DNA from: Parapedobacter lycopersici_A
GTDB taxonomy: Bacteria > Bacteroidota > Bacteroidia > Sphingobacteriales > Sphingobacteriaceae
DNA: 64,000 nt
Direction: 5' to 3'
Assembly: GCF_040395035.1 (NCBI RefSeq)
Contig: NZ_JBEBRB010000005.1
Coordinates: forward strand, 1-64,000
The position numbers were made by a program, and so were the translations under genes. The notes beneath the pieces are model-generated. The model was given only the letters and a program-made list of their open reading frames with translations, had not been told where the DNA came from and did not search any database. Positions 7,471-16,476 of the stretch are shown here, piece after piece; the stretch's first letter is position 1, and each line of letters opens with the position of its first letter.

Positions 7471-8454
7471 CTATTTCGGAATTTTATACAGCAGACCGAG
7501 CGCCAGTGTCTGGCTCGTTTGCACCGCGCCATCCATCCGGCTATCGTACAGGATAATGCCGTTGAGCGTGACGTTTACAATCCGCGTGACGCGTGCGGTC
7601 AACGTGGCATCCAAACGGTGCGCAGGGTCGCTTAGTTCGTTGTAGTTGGCAAACAGGTTATAGCGGCTTTTCAGGTTGAAGTTCTCTCCCAAATCCCGGT
7701 CCAAGTTGGCGGTAAGCTGGAACGCAAGGTCATTACGGAATCGCTTCCCGGGCTCAACCCCAAACCGGGGTTCCAGTATCGGCAGGAGCCTGTCGTCCAT
7801 AATAAACGTTTGCCTTGCAGTACCCGTACCAAACCGCAACGAAAAGGTTTCGTCCGGTTTAAACTCCAAACCGAGTGATTCGGTGATGTAACCTGGTGCC
7901 ATGAAGTTAGAGATGAGTCCGGTGATGCTATCCCGCCCGTCACTTGACGTCCCGTAGGAATAACCCACATCAAACTGGGTTTCAAAAGTCAACGCGGTAT
8001 AGAGTGACCAGTTCTTGGCAATTTTTACCGACAATTTATTATCCCAGAAAATCCGGTCGTTGTTTTTGCGTGCAAATTGATCCCGGTTCTTCACCTTACC
8101 ATACTGCAGGGCCAGTTCGGTAACAAAATTCGTGTTGTTACGTGTATAGTCAGACTTATGACTGATCAATGCACCAACCGAAATAGAGTTCACCCCACCG
8201 GCATTCCAGTTCTCACTGAAAGAAGACTGGTTGACATTGATTCCAAAAGAAGACCAGTGACGCCAGTAGATTACCCGTAAATCCAATGGCGACTGCGGGA
8301 GCGTCACTGGGCGCACCGCCAACACCGGCACCTCCACTTTCAGGCTATTGGTATCGGGCTTGTGGCGCAATTCATCCAGGTTGTACGTTTGGGCACCAGC
8401 AACGGAAACGCCACATACCAGCAAAAAGTATAGCGAAAAATAAATGTGTTTCAT
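7471..8454 (-). CDS. DUF3078 outer-membrane-type beta protein
   Basis: A 327-residue exported protein with a signal peptide (about 1-21, ending GAQT). The rest is alternating aromatic/polar beta strand, with the WSSFGINVNQSSFSENW region typical of DUF3078 and a C-terminal strand ending LGLLYKIPK. It probably forms a small outer-membrane barrel of unknown role, found only in Bacteroidota. It is co-directional with the amidase lipoprotein 7 nt downstream, which suggests a cell-envelope operon. Confidence 0.82.
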   Translation of the reverse strand: MKHIYFSLYFLLVCGVSVAGAQTYNLDELRHKPDTNSLKVEVPVLAVRPVTLPQSPLDLRVIYWRHWSSFGINVNQSSFSENWNAGGVNSISVGALISHKSDYTRNNTNFVTELALQYGKVKNRDQFARKNNDRIFWDNKLSVKIAKNWSLYTALTFETQFDVGYSYGTSSDGRDSITGLISNFMAPGYITESLGLEFKPDETFSLRFGTGTARQTFIMDDRLLPILEPRFGVEPGKRFRNDLAFQLTANLDRDLGENFNLKSRYNLFANYNELSDPAHRLDATLTARVTRIVNVTLNGIILYDSRMDGAVQTSQTLALGLLYKIPK

Positions 8455-8551
8455 ATCCGGGACTAAATTAACAAATATCGTGCTGTTTTTGATTTATTGG
8501 TATGCGGTTCCTAAAATGTGTGTATCAGCTGGGTATAAAACCGGCTGTCTC

Positions 8552-9298
8552 TTAATTTCCTGCCGGAAAACGTGGAATGCGATTCAGTTCGGGATTCTGC
8601 TTGTAACGGACAAATGATTCACGGATGTAGAACGCCAGGTTGTAATCGTTTGCACTCAACACAAAATAGTATGACGGGCGGTACTGCTGCATAAAATCAA
8701 CTAGTTTTTCATCCGCTAAACCGGTTACCTGGGCCACTAACTCCGGCGTAAACCGGTAGCTAATAACCGATTCCCGGTAATCGCGCTCAATAATCTCCTG
8801 CAGGCGCCGGGCATTCTTTCCTTCGCGGCTGATCAGGTTATACAAGGCGTCAATACTCAGCCCGCTTCCGGTAGGACCAACGGAAAAAATCGATCCCGCG
8901 CTGCCCTTGGAATAAGCCGTACTGTACTCCCGCTTATTTTGCAACAGTTGCTCTTCCGGGCTACGTCGAGCAATAACAGACACTTCATCAATCCAGATTG
9001 AGGATCTTTCCATGTTAAATAAAACGACGTCGTGGTCGCCAACAGCCAGCGTGTCTGGGAAATATCCTTTGGCGGCGGCAATGAGTACGTCACCGCGACT
9101 GGCTGGGATATCAAATTCACCGCGTAGATTGTTAAACCCGCCCGCATCATTGGCCGTATTATAAATGTATACCTGTGCGATGCGCTGCTTGGTATGTTTG
9201 TCAAACACAATGCCCTGAATAGCTTTCTGGGCCACCGTATAATGTGGCAAAAGCAGGAGCCACAGCCCAACACATAAAAAACTAAACGTATGCTTCAC
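8552..9298 (-). CDS. Carboxypeptidase-regulatory-like domain protein
   Basis: A 248-residue exported protein. The start is GTG at 9298 and is followed by a signal peptide (about 1-23, ending TVAQ). A CarboxypepD_reg-like Ig fold (about 25-105: IQGIVFDKHTKQRIAQVYIY) is followed by a helical, charged tail. This family is common in Bacteroidota, either alone or as the plug-side extension of TonB receptors; the stand-alone form has no known enzyme activity. The gene lies 97 nt upstream of DUF3078 on the same strand. Confidence 0.78.
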   Translation of the reverse strand: MKHTFSFLCVGLWLLLLPHYTVAQKAIQGIVFDKHTKQRIAQVYIYNTANDAGGFNNLRGEFDIPASRGDVLIAAAKGYFPDTLAVGDHDVVLFNMERSSIWIDEVSVIARRSPEEQLLQNKREYSTAYSKGSAGSIFSVGPTGSGLSIDALYNLISREGKNARRLQEIIERDYRESVISYRFTPELVAQVTGLADEKLVDFMQQYRPSYYFVLSANDYNLAFYIRESFVRYKQNPELNRIPRFPAGN

Positions 9299-9303
9299 TG
9301 TCG

Positions 9304-9311
9304 TAAAACTA
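9304..9311 (-). promoter_or_regulatory. Possible -7 element for the GTG-started gene
   Basis: On the minus strand TAGTTTTA (one mismatch to TAnnTTTG) lies 5 nt before the GTG at 9298, the spacing seen at other near-leaderless genes of this window. Confidence 0.35.
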
Positions 9312-9387
9312 CGGTTAAGTTTGGAGTTGGCGAAAAAATTAACATCATTTTACAGTTCCGTTCGACTAGCCCGTTACCCCACGGGTC

Positions 9388-10230
9388 TTAAAGGGACACC
9401 AGAATCAATTGCCCGATAAAAAGGGATTCGGTCTTCAGTCCGTTCAGGTCCATCAGCTCATTGGTGGACATGCCGTATTTTCTGGCGATACCGGCTAGGG
9501 TATCCCCCGATTTTACTTCATGTACCTCAATCGCTACCGGAGGCTTGGCCTCTTCCACCTGCGGCTCTTCCGGTATTTTTTCTACAATCTCGGTCTGGAC
9601 TTTTTCTTCGCGTGCCACCTTGGCTACTTGGGATTCGGGGCGGTCATAGCGGTAAAGCTCGTAACGCTCAATCAGACTGATCAGCATATCGGCATATTTG
9701 GGATTGGTAGCATAACCTGCGGCTTTCAGTCCCCTGGCCCATCCCTTGTAGTCGTCTTTATCGAGCTCAAAAAGCGAAGCATACCGGCTGCGCAGTAAAA
9801 ACTGGGAATGGTCCCTGAACGAATCTTCCGCCCGCTCGTATACACGAAAACAGTCATTTCTCCGGTCGTCATCTTTATATGCCTTCCTACCTGACCATTC
9901 CGATGTGCATTTAATCCCGAAATGATTATGCGCTTCCCGCGCCAGCATGCTGTTGCCATTACCGGATTCAAGGAGTGCCTGCGCAAGCTTGATACTTGCC
10001 GGAATTCCATATTCGTTCATCTCTTCAATGGCAATTGCTTTATATTGCTCGATATAATCGTATCCCGACAGGCTCGTGTATGCCCGAACGGGCCGGTCTA
10101 TCTCCCGCGTTACGATACCACCCCTACCGGAGCCTGGCTTCATTACACGGGGGTTCTGCAATACTTCGTGTTTAGACAAGCATGAGGCGAGCGCCAATGG
10201 AAGAAGGAAAAGATAAACCCGGATTTTCAT
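9388..10230 (-). CDS. Glucosaminidase (FlgJ/LytD-like) lipoprotein with LysM
   Basis: A 280-residue lipoprotein (signal ending LALASC, cysteine 17). The glucosaminidase domain spans about residues 55-200, with the catalytic Glu in AQALLESGNGNS and the motif NHFGIKC. A Glu/Pro/Val-rich linker leads to one LysM domain (about 235-280, VKSGDTLAGIARKYG) that binds peptidoglycan. It would cleave GlcNAc-MurNAc glycan strands in the periplasm. The next gene upstream, 6 nt away, is a shorter paralogue with the same two-domain order, so this is a tandem duplication. Confidence 0.9.
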   Translation of the reverse strand: MKIRVYLFLLPLALASCLSKHEVLQNPRVMKPGSGRGGIVTREIDRPVRAYTSLSGYDYIEQYKAIAIEEMNEYGIPASIKLAQALLESGNGNSMLAREAHNHFGIKCTSEWSGRKAYKDDDRRNDCFRVYERAEDSFRDHSQFLLRSRYASLFELDKDDYKGWARGLKAAGYATNPKYADMLISLIERYELYRYDRPESQVAKVAREEKVQTEIVEKIPEEPQVEEAKPPVAIEVHEVKSGDTLAGIARKYGMSTNELMDLNGLKTESLFIGQLILVSL

Positions 10231-10236
10231 GTTACT

Positions 10237-10920
10237 TTACAGAAAAAGTTGCTGGCCAATCTGTAGCCGTGAAGTTGACAGCCCATTGTTCAGTTGTAAG
10301 GCTTTAACGGTGGTACCGTGTCTGCGGGCAATGGCGGACAGGGTATCTCCTTTCTTTACTACATATATTTCCGGTTCCGACGGTAAATCAGTATCCGTGT
10401 TTTCCGCTTCGGCACCATCCACCCGGTCAAACGCATCGAGATTATACTTCTGGATCATGCCCAGTACCTTTGCCGACCAGGAGGAACTCTGCGCGTAACC
10501 CGACCGGGCGATACCCCGTACCCATTCGCGGTATTCATGGGATTCATGTTCTTCAAACAGTTCCTGTGTGCTCTCCCGTCTTTTGAGAAAATCAATGAAA
10601 TCCTGATATGATTCTTCTACGGAATCATATCCTTTATAGGCCGAACGGATAACTTTACTGTTATTTGGTCCCTTGATGCCAAAATGATTGTTGAGATGGT
10701 GCGCAATCCGGCTATTCCCATACGCGCTTTCATGCATGGCAATGGCCAGGATAATACTTGCCGGCAGGCCATGCGTCCGCATAGAGTTAATAGCCATGTC
10801 TTTATATTGCTGAATGTAGGCTGCAGGCGAAATCTGCTGTGCTGCCGCCGGTACGATTCCAATAACCATCAATCCACCTACCAGGCACCATGTGCGCAAT
10901 ACGTTGTTTATTTTTTTCAT
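10237..10920 (-). CDS. Glucosaminidase with LysM domain (paralogue)
   Basis: A 227-residue secreted protein with a signal peptide (about 1-28). The glucosaminidase domain (about 35-165) shows AIAMHESAYGNS with the catalytic Glu and NHFGIKGPN; a single LysM follows at the C-terminus (VKKGDTLSAIARRHG). It lacks the lipobox of its neighbour and so should be periplasmic and soluble. The frame is open from a TTG at 10926, but ATG 10920 begins a normal MKKI signal. Stop and next start are 6 nt apart, so the two paralogues are co-transcribed. Confidence 0.9.
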   Translation of the reverse strand: MKKINNVLRTWCLVGGLMVIGIVPAAAQQISPAAYIQQYKDMAINSMRTHGLPASIILAIAMHESAYGNSRIAHHLNNHFGIKGPNNSKVIRSAYKGYDSVEESYQDFIDFLKRRESTQELFEEHESHEYREWVRGIARSGYAQSSSWSAKVLGMIQKYNLDAFDRVDGAEAENTDTDLPSEPEIYVVKKGDTLSAIARRHGTTVKALQLNNGLSTSRLQIGQQLFL

Positions 10921-10941
10921 AACCAAATGGGGTTGGTATCC

Positions 10942-11577
10942 TTACCTTTTCCGCAGCACAAAAACACCATCACGAATGGGAAGGATCAGTTTATCAATAC
11001 GTTCGTCCACTGTAAGTTTCTGGTTTAGTGTTGCGATTTGCCGGGTCTGTACATCGGAATCGCCGGCCGCGATCTTTCCTTTCCAAAGCACATTATCGAT
11101 CAGGATCAGGCTGCCCTTCCGGCTTTTCTCGAGCACAAGCTCGTAATATAAATGGTTGTTTTTCTTGTCGGCATCAATGAAGGCGAGGTCAAAAGGCCCC
11201 GTTAATTCCGGGATAATAGTGGCCGCGTCGCCGATATGGTAATGGATGGATTCTCCGCTGGGAGCCGCTGCAAAATAACCGCGTACGCGATCTTCCAATT
11301 CGGGGTTGATGTCTATGGTATGCAGTACCCCGCCGGCGGCAAGCCCTTCGGCCAGGCATAACGTTGCATATCCGGTGAAGGTGCCCACTTCCAGGATCTG
11401 CTTTGGAGCAACCAGCTTACTCAGCAGCGCCAGCAGTCTGCCCTGGTAATGCCCCGATAGCATATGTGGCCGGGTTTCTTTGAGGTAGGTATCCCTGTGA
11501 ATACGCTTTAATAATTCGGGTTCAGCATCACAGGTACCTTCCAGATAGCCCGTTAACATGTCATCGAACATATCCAT
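10942..11577 (-). CDS. Class I SAM-dependent O-methyltransferase
   Basis: A 211-residue protein of the caffeoyl-CoA/catechol O-methyltransferase family (Methyltransf_3). Motif I is ILEVGTFTGYATLCLAEGL; the metal and substrate region is DLAFIDADKKNN, followed by LILIDNVLWKG, both diagnostic. It transfers a methyl group from SAM to a hydroxyl, with a divalent metal; the substrate is unknown. ATG 11577 was chosen because a TACATTTG element sits 6 nt upstream; the longer frame from a TTG at 11586 would start inside that element. Confidence 0.9.
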   Translation of the reverse strand: MDMFDDMLTGYLEGTCDAEPELLKRIHRDTYLKETRPHMLSGHYQGRLLALLSKLVAPKQILEVGTFTGYATLCLAEGLAAGGVLHTIDINPELEDRVRGYFAAAPSGESIHYHIGDAATIIPELTGPFDLAFIDADKKNNHLYYELVLEKSRKGSLILIDNVLWKGKIAAGDSDVQTRQIATLNQKLTVDERIDKLILPIRDGVFVLRKR

Positions 11578-11583
11578 CGGACA

Positions 11584-11591
11584 CAAATGTA
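11584..11591 (-). promoter_or_regulatory. -7 element of the O-methyltransferase gene
   Basis: TACATTTG on the minus strand is an exact TAnnTTTG match, 6 nt before the ATG at 11577. A leaderless mRNA is likely. Confidence 0.6.
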
Positions 11592-11619
11592 AGGAAGATG
11601 GACGAAAACTGAAAGAAGT

Positions 11620-12252
11620 TTAATCCAATGAAGCGGTAATCAGCCGCAGGAATTCATTTCGCGTACGCTCACGGGCAAACTCGCCGGTAAATGCCGAAGT
11701 GGTGGTTACCGAGTTTTGCTTCTGCACGCCACGCATAGCCATACAAAGGTGTTTGCACTCAATAACGACCGCTACGCCGATCGGCTTTAGTGTGTCCTGT
11801 ATGCAATCCCGTATTTCATTGGTAAGCCGTTCCTGGACTTGGAGCCGGCGGGCGAAAATATCAACCACACGTGGAATTTTACTTAGGCCGACAATGTGTC
11901 CGTTAGGAATGTAGGCGATATGTGCCTTACCGAAAAAAGGCAACAGGTGGTGTTCGCAGAGCGAAAACACTTCGATATCCTTTACAACCACCATCTGGCT
12001 GTACTCTTCTTCGAACATGGCACCTTTTAATATTTTGGCGGCATCCAGATCGTAACCATGGGTTAAAAACTGCAATGCCTTGGCTACGCGCTCGGGAGTT
12101 TTCAATAGGCCGTTGCGGGTTGGGTCCTCACCCAGCGCTTCCAGGATATCAGTATAATGCGTCGCAATCCGGTTTACTTTTTCCGGATTATAGCGGTCGA
12201 TCTTTACGTAGCCGTCAATTTCTTCCTCACGTAGCGGAAAATCATTGTCCAT
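11620..12252 (-). CDS. folE: GTP cyclohydrolase I
   Basis: A 210-residue enzyme that converts GTP to 7,8-dihydroneopterin triphosphate, the first step of folate, biopterin and queuosine precursors. Zinc ligands are seen in SLCEHHLLPF (Cys, His) and ECKHLCMAMRG (Cys), and the C-terminal TRNEFLRLI fits the family. The length is normal for FolE. It follows queD by 27 nt on the same strand, so the product can feed directly into the next pterin enzyme. Confidence 0.96.
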   Translation of the reverse strand: MDNDFPLREEEIDGYVKIDRYNPEKVNRIATHYTDILEALGEDPTRNGLLKTPERVAKALQFLTHGYDLDAAKILKGAMFEEEYSQMVVVKDIEVFSLCEHHLLPFFGKAHIAYIPNGHIVGLSKIPRVVDIFARRLQVQERLTNEIRDCIQDTLKPIGVAVVIECKHLCMAMRGVQKQNSVTTTSAFTGEFARERTRNEFLRLITASLD

Positions 12253-12279
12253 AGTTGTATTATTTATTTTTCGGATAGG

Positions 12280-12693
12280 CTATTCCCCGAAATATTCCAC
12301 GTAATTGTTTTCCGTCTCATGCAATCGGATGGAATGTAATTTAACCTGGTATGCTTCAATATGTGGCCTCAGCTGATTGAAAATCTCCTCGGCAAGCACT
12401 TCTGTCGATGCGATCTTGCCCCGCATAAAATCCACATCCAAGTTGATATTTCGGTGGTCTACCTTATCAATTACATAGGTCATGATGATCCGCTTCAGCT
12501 CTTTCAGGTCGATCACAAACCCCGTTTTGGGGTCCACATGCCCCTTCACCGTCACAAAAAGTTCGTAATTGTGCCCGTGCCAGTTTGGATTGGAACATTT
12601 ACCGAAGATGGCCTCGTTCTGTTCCAGTGTCCATTCTTCCCGATACAGCTTGTGCGCTGCATTAAACCGTTCGCGCCGTGTAATATACATCAT
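12280..12693 (-). CDS. queD: 6-carboxytetrahydropterin synthase (QueD/PTPS)
   Basis: A 137-residue member of the 6-pyruvoyl-tetrahydropterin synthase fold. Zinc histidines are H14, H39 and H41 (FNAAH, WHGHNY) and the catalytic Cys is C33 in FGKCSNPN. It converts dihydroneopterin triphosphate to carboxytetrahydropterin for queuosine, or to pyruvoyl-tetrahydropterin in a biopterin route; the sequence alone does not decide. The open frame extends to a TTG at 12702, but that TTG is part of a TATCTTTG promoter, so ATG 12693 (or 12690) is the start. Confidence 0.92.
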   Translation of the reverse strand: MMYITRRERFNAAHKLYREEWTLEQNEAIFGKCSNPNWHGHNYELFVTVKGHVDPKTGFVIDLKELKRIIMTYVIDKVDHRNINLDVDFMRGKIASTEVLAEEIFNQLRPHIEAYQVKLHSIRLHETENNYVEYFGE

Positions 12694-12699
12694 AGGCTG

Positions 12700-12707
12700 C
12701 AAAGATA
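12700..12707 (-). promoter_or_regulatory. -7 element of the queD-folE operon
   Basis: TATCTTTG on the minus strand, an exact consensus match 6 nt before the queD ATG. Confidence 0.65.
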
Positions 12708-12853
12708 GCGGTTAGATTTGAGATTTGCCCCCCTTTCCGCCAAGTTTGCGATGCACAAAGCGCGTTTTTGCGTTCGACTGCCGGCGGACGCTTTTTACCG
12801 TATTGGAATGGTTGCGGATAAAGCCGGTAGCGCACTAGGTGGAGCAAACACAG

Positions 12854-12888
12854 GCTGGTTGGGCTTTAGGGATTAAAGCCCAACCAGC
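12854..12888. repeat. Perfect 15-bp stem-loop in the queD-typA gap
   Basis: GCTGGTTGGGCTTTA (12854-12868) and its exact complement (12874-12888) flank a 5-nt loop. There is no T tract on either side. The gap 12694-12990 also holds a smaller imperfect hairpin (about 12892-12911) and CAGGCA-T-TGCCTG near 12964-12976. No frame or RNA family was recognised. Possible roles are an mRNA 3' end structure for typA (transcribed leftward through it) or a REP-like element. Confidence 0.7.
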
Positions 12889-12990
12889 TTGCCCCGGGAA
12901 TAGCTTCCGGGCCGTCTCAGCGCCCGAACCTGAGTCGCGCAGCGGGGCTCCACAGCACACCGGGCAGGCATTGCCTGTGACAAAGAATTT

Positions 12991-14796
12991 TTATTGGAAC
13001 TTCTTGGCATTCACCTTGCGCTCGTTTTCCGTAAGGTAAATTTTGCGCAGCCGGATGCTTTTCGGGGTTACCTCAATATACTCATCGGCCTGAATGTATT
13101 CCATCGATTCCTCCAGTGAAAATTTTATCGCCGGTGCGATGCGTGTATTATCGTCGCTGCCGGAAGCTCGCATATTCGTAAGCTGCTTGCCTTTTACAAG
13201 GTTTACGACCAGGTCATTATCCCGGATATGCTCACCCACGATCTGCCCTTCGTAAACGTCAACACCGGGCTCAACGAAAAACCGACCCCGGTCCTGTAGT
13301 TTGTCAATCGAGTAGGCCGTTGTCTGTCCCTTTTCCATCGACACCAGCACACCAGCCAACCGTCCGGGAATCGGGCCTTTCCAAGGTTCATATGCTTTAA
13401 AACGGTGTGCCATCACTGCCTCACCAGCCGTGGCGGTCAGCACGTTGTTACGCAGGCCGATAATACCCCGCGAAGGGATATCAAACTCCAGGTGTTGCAT
13501 ATCCCCTTTGGTTTCCATAATCAGCAGCTCGCCCTTCCGTTGGGTAACCAGCTCAATGACCTTGCCCGATACTTCTGCGGGGACATCCACAACCAATGTT
13601 TCAATTGGCTCGCACTTTACGCCGTCTATCTCTTTAACAATGACCTGCGGCTGTCCGACCTGTAATTCATATCCTTCGCGGCGCATGGTTTCGATCAGCA
13701 CCGACAGGTGAAGAATACCACGCCCATAAACCAGAAATGAATCCGGAGAGTCGGTCGGCACCACCCGCAACGCTAGGTTTTTCTCCATTTCCTTATATAA
13801 CCGGTCATGCAGGTGCCTGGATGTCACAAACTTGCCTTCTTTTCCGAAAAACGGTGAATTATTGATGGTGAAGAGCATATTCATCGTAGGTTCGTCAATT
13901 TTGATCACCTCCAGCTGCTCCGGATTTTCAAAATCGGCAATGGTATCGCCGATATCAAAGCCCTCAATACCAACTACCGCACAGATATCCCCAGCCTTTA
14001 CTTCCTGTACTTTTACACGGCCCAGCCCTTCGAAGGTATGTAGTTCCTTGACCCGCGATTTAACGGTCTTGCCATCACGTTTTACCAGCGATACCGGCTG
14101 ATTTTCCCTGATTTCACCGCGCGCCACCCGGCCGATGGCTATCCGGCCCACAAAGGAAGAGTAGTCCAATGACGTAACCTGCATCTGCAACGTACCTGCC
14201 GCATATGGTGCTGCGGGGATGTGTTCCAAGATTGCATCCAGCAGCGGCGTAAAATCGGCGCTCGGCTGTTTCCAGTCGGTCGACATCCATCCCTGTTTGG
14301 ACGAGCCGTAAAGCACCGGAAAATCCAGTTGCTCCTCGGTTGCATCAAGATTGAAAAACAGTTCAAACACCGCCTCGTAAACTTCGTCGGGCCGGCAGTT
14401 TTCCTTATCTACTTTATTAACGACCACAATGGGCTTAAGGCCCAGGCCAAGTGCCTTCTGGGTAACAAACCGTGTCTGGGGCATCGGACCCTCAAAGGCA
14501 TCCACCAATAAGATAACCCCGTCCGCCATTTTGAGTACCCGCTCCACTTCGCCGCCAAAGTCGGCGTGGCCCGGTGTATCGATGATGTTAATCTTTACAT
14601 CCTTATATTTTACGGCTACATTTTTCGATACAATGGTAATCCCGCGTTCTCGCTCCAAATCATTGTTGTCCAAAATCAATTCCCCGGTTTGTTCATTATC
14701 CCGGAAAAGATTGGTGAAGTGTAGGATTTTATCGACCAGTGTCGTTTTACCGTGGTCTACGTGAGCGATAATCGCTATATTTCTGATTTTCTGCAT
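12991..14796 (-). CDS. typA: Translational GTPase TypA/BipA
   Basis: A 601-residue ribosome-binding GTPase involved in 50S assembly and stress or cold adaptation. The G1 motif AHVDHGKTTL (10-19), switch ERERGITI, DTPGHADF and NKVD are all intact. The EF-G-like domains III and V and the TypA-specific C-terminal domain (ending KIYLTENERKVNAKKFQ) are present, and the length is as expected. An exact TACCTTTG element lies 33 nt upstream of the ATG. It is a single-gene transcript, with the sulfatase gene divergent. Confidence 0.97.
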   Translation of the reverse strand: MQKIRNIAIIAHVDHGKTTLVDKILHFTNLFRDNEQTGELILDNNDLERERGITIVSKNVAVKYKDVKINIIDTPGHADFGGEVERVLKMADGVILLVDAFEGPMPQTRFVTQKALGLGLKPIVVVNKVDKENCRPDEVYEAVFELFFNLDATEEQLDFPVLYGSSKQGWMSTDWKQPSADFTPLLDAILEHIPAAPYAAGTLQMQVTSLDYSSFVGRIAIGRVARGEIRENQPVSLVKRDGKTVKSRVKELHTFEGLGRVKVQEVKAGDICAVVGIEGFDIGDTIADFENPEQLEVIKIDEPTMNMLFTINNSPFFGKEGKFVTSRHLHDRLYKEMEKNLALRVVPTDSPDSFLVYGRGILHLSVLIETMRREGYELQVGQPQVIVKEIDGVKCEPIETLVVDVPAEVSGKVIELVTQRKGELLIMETKGDMQHLEFDIPSRGIIGLRNNVLTATAGEAVMAHRFKAYEPWKGPIPGRLAGVLVSMEKGQTTAYSIDKLQDRGRFFVEPGVDVYEGQIVGEHIRDNDLVVNLVKGKQLTNMRASGSDDNTRIAPAIKFSLEESMEYIQADEYIEVTPKSIRLRKIYLTENERKVNAKKFQ

Positions 14797-14829
14797 TCAA
14801 CGAAGTTGATTTTATAAAATTTGAGGGCG

Positions 14830-14837
14830 CAAAGGTA
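14830..14837 (-). promoter_or_regulatory. -7 element of typA
   Basis: TACCTTTG on the minus strand, exact TAnnTTTG match, giving a short leader of about 28-30 nt before the ATG at 14796. Confidence 0.6.
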
Positions 14838-14965
14838 ACAAAAATATGTGAGATTTTTTTCATCTTGCCGTTATTGGAGACATTTTTTTCTGCCCGATGC
14901 ATTGACTTGCAGCGGTTTTGCCTTTTTACGTAAAAATTAACTACTTTGTCCCCTGCCTTGCAATT

Positions 14966-16378
14966 ATGATAACCATGAAGATGTATCCGCCATACTGCTT
15001 TATTTTCCATAAAAACGTGCAATCACTCCTCGTTTTGATGGTATTTTTCGTTGCGGGTGTACCAAAATACGGTGCCGCACAATCAGTGAAGCCCCACACG
15101 GCTACCGCGCCTCCGAATATTATTGTGTTGTTCGCCGACGACATGGGATACGGCGACCTTGGGTCATACGGCCATCCCACAATAAGAACACCCAACATCG
15201 ATAAACTCGCCGAGGACGGGATGCGGTTTACCTCTTTCGTCACGGGAAACTGGTGCGTACCCTCAAGGACACAGCTCATCACCGGAAGGTATATGAACCG
15301 TATCAATTTCGGGGGGCATACCGGCGCGGACGGCACCGGGGGAATTCCAGATAGCGTGCTGACGCTGGCGGAGGGACTGAAAAAAGCGAATTACCAAACG
15401 GCTATGCTTGGCAAATGGCATCTCGGTTACAAAGAAGACCGGTTTTTGCCTCCCAATCAGGGGTTCGACTATTGGTTTGGGCTTCCGTATTCGAATGACT
15501 ACATGCGGCCCTGGGTGCAGACAGACGAGCCACTGGTATTGTATAGAAACCTCGAGGTCGTTGAGCATCCCATCGAGCAGACAACATTGACACAGCGGTA
15601 TACCGCTGAGTCTATTCGCTATATCACGGCACACGCCCGTGGTAAACAGCCTTTTTTTCTTTACCTCGCCTATAACATGCCGCATCTCCCACTGCAAACT
15701 GCCAGTCAATTCCGCGGCAGGTCCAATGCAGGCTTATATGGCGATGTCATTGAAGAGCTGGACTGGAGCGTTGGGCAGATTATTAAAACACTGGAAGACC
15801 AGGGAATAGCCGGCAACACGCTTGTGTTCTTTGCCTCAGACAATGGTCCGTGGCTAAATCTTCCGAACCGCATGAAGCAAAACGGCATTGAAGTGTGGCA
15901 TGCGGGTTCGCCCGGTCCGCTGCGCGGTTCAAAGGCCACAACCTATGAAGGAGGCAGCCGGGTACCGGCCATCATCCGCTGGCCGGGGACGATTGCGCCC
16001 GGCCAAGTAACCGACCAGTTAGTGGCCAGCCTGGATATTTATCGGACGCTCTTACAGGTCGCCGCCGTGGATGTCGGCAACGAGCGGCTGGATGGCTGTG
16101 ACCTATTGCCTTTTTTAACCGGCCGGTCCGCGGCGAGCCCCCGCAAGGAATACCCTTACTTTCTGGGGGACGATGAAACGCTGCAGGCTTTCCGTGAAGG
16201 CGCCTGGAAGCTAAGACTCGGCGATACAGGGCCCGAACTCTACAACCTGCAGGAAGATCCGGCAGAGCGGCACAACCGCGCCGCATCCGAACCGGAAATC
16301 GTACAGCGACTACGGCAGAAAATGGAAAAAACCGCTGCAAATCTCCGTGTTTCAGTTTATGTCCCGGCTGGTGGTTAA
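14966..16378 (+). CDS. Secreted type I sulfatase (formylglycine-dependent)
   Basis: About 470 residues with an N-terminal hydrophobic signal (about 18-38). The core sulfatase motif C97-V-P99-S-R101 with TQLITGRY marks the cysteine converted to formylglycine; the calcium-binding FADDMGYGDLG region is intact. It hydrolyses sulfate esters, probably from glycans or aryl sulfates outside the cytoplasm. No formylglycine-generating enzyme and no SusCD pair are nearby, so the substrate cannot be read from context. Start codons at 14966, 14975 and 14981 are all possible; the frame is open from 14918. Confidence 0.9.
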   Translation: MITMKMYPPYCFIFHKNVQSLLVLMVFFVAGVPKYGAAQSVKPHTATAPPNIIVLFADDMGYGDLGSYGHPTIRTPNIDKLAEDGMRFTSFVTGNWCVPSRTQLITGRYMNRINFGGHTGADGTGGIPDSVLTLAEGLKKANYQTAMLGKWHLGYKEDRFLPPNQGFDYWFGLPYSNDYMRPWVQTDEPLVLYRNLEVVEHPIEQTTLTQRYTAESIRYITAHARGKQPFFLYLAYNMPHLPLQTASQFRGRSNAGLYGDVIEELDWSVGQIIKTLEDQGIAGNTLVFFASDNGPWLNLPNRMKQNGIEVWHAGSPGPLRGSKATTYEGGSRVPAIIRWPGTIAPGQVTDQLVASLDIYRTLLQVAAVDVGNERLDGCDLLPFLTGRSAASPRKEYPYFLGDDETLQAFREGAWKLRLGDTGPELYNLQEDPAERHNRAASEPEIVQRLRQKMEKTAANLRVSVYVPAGG

Positions 16379-16476
16379 CCTTGTGGCACCGTTCGCCGAT
16401 ACAAACTCGCGCATACCTCGTGTTCCACAAACATTTTGTTTCTGCACTTGTTACCTCATCATAAAACAGACCCGCA

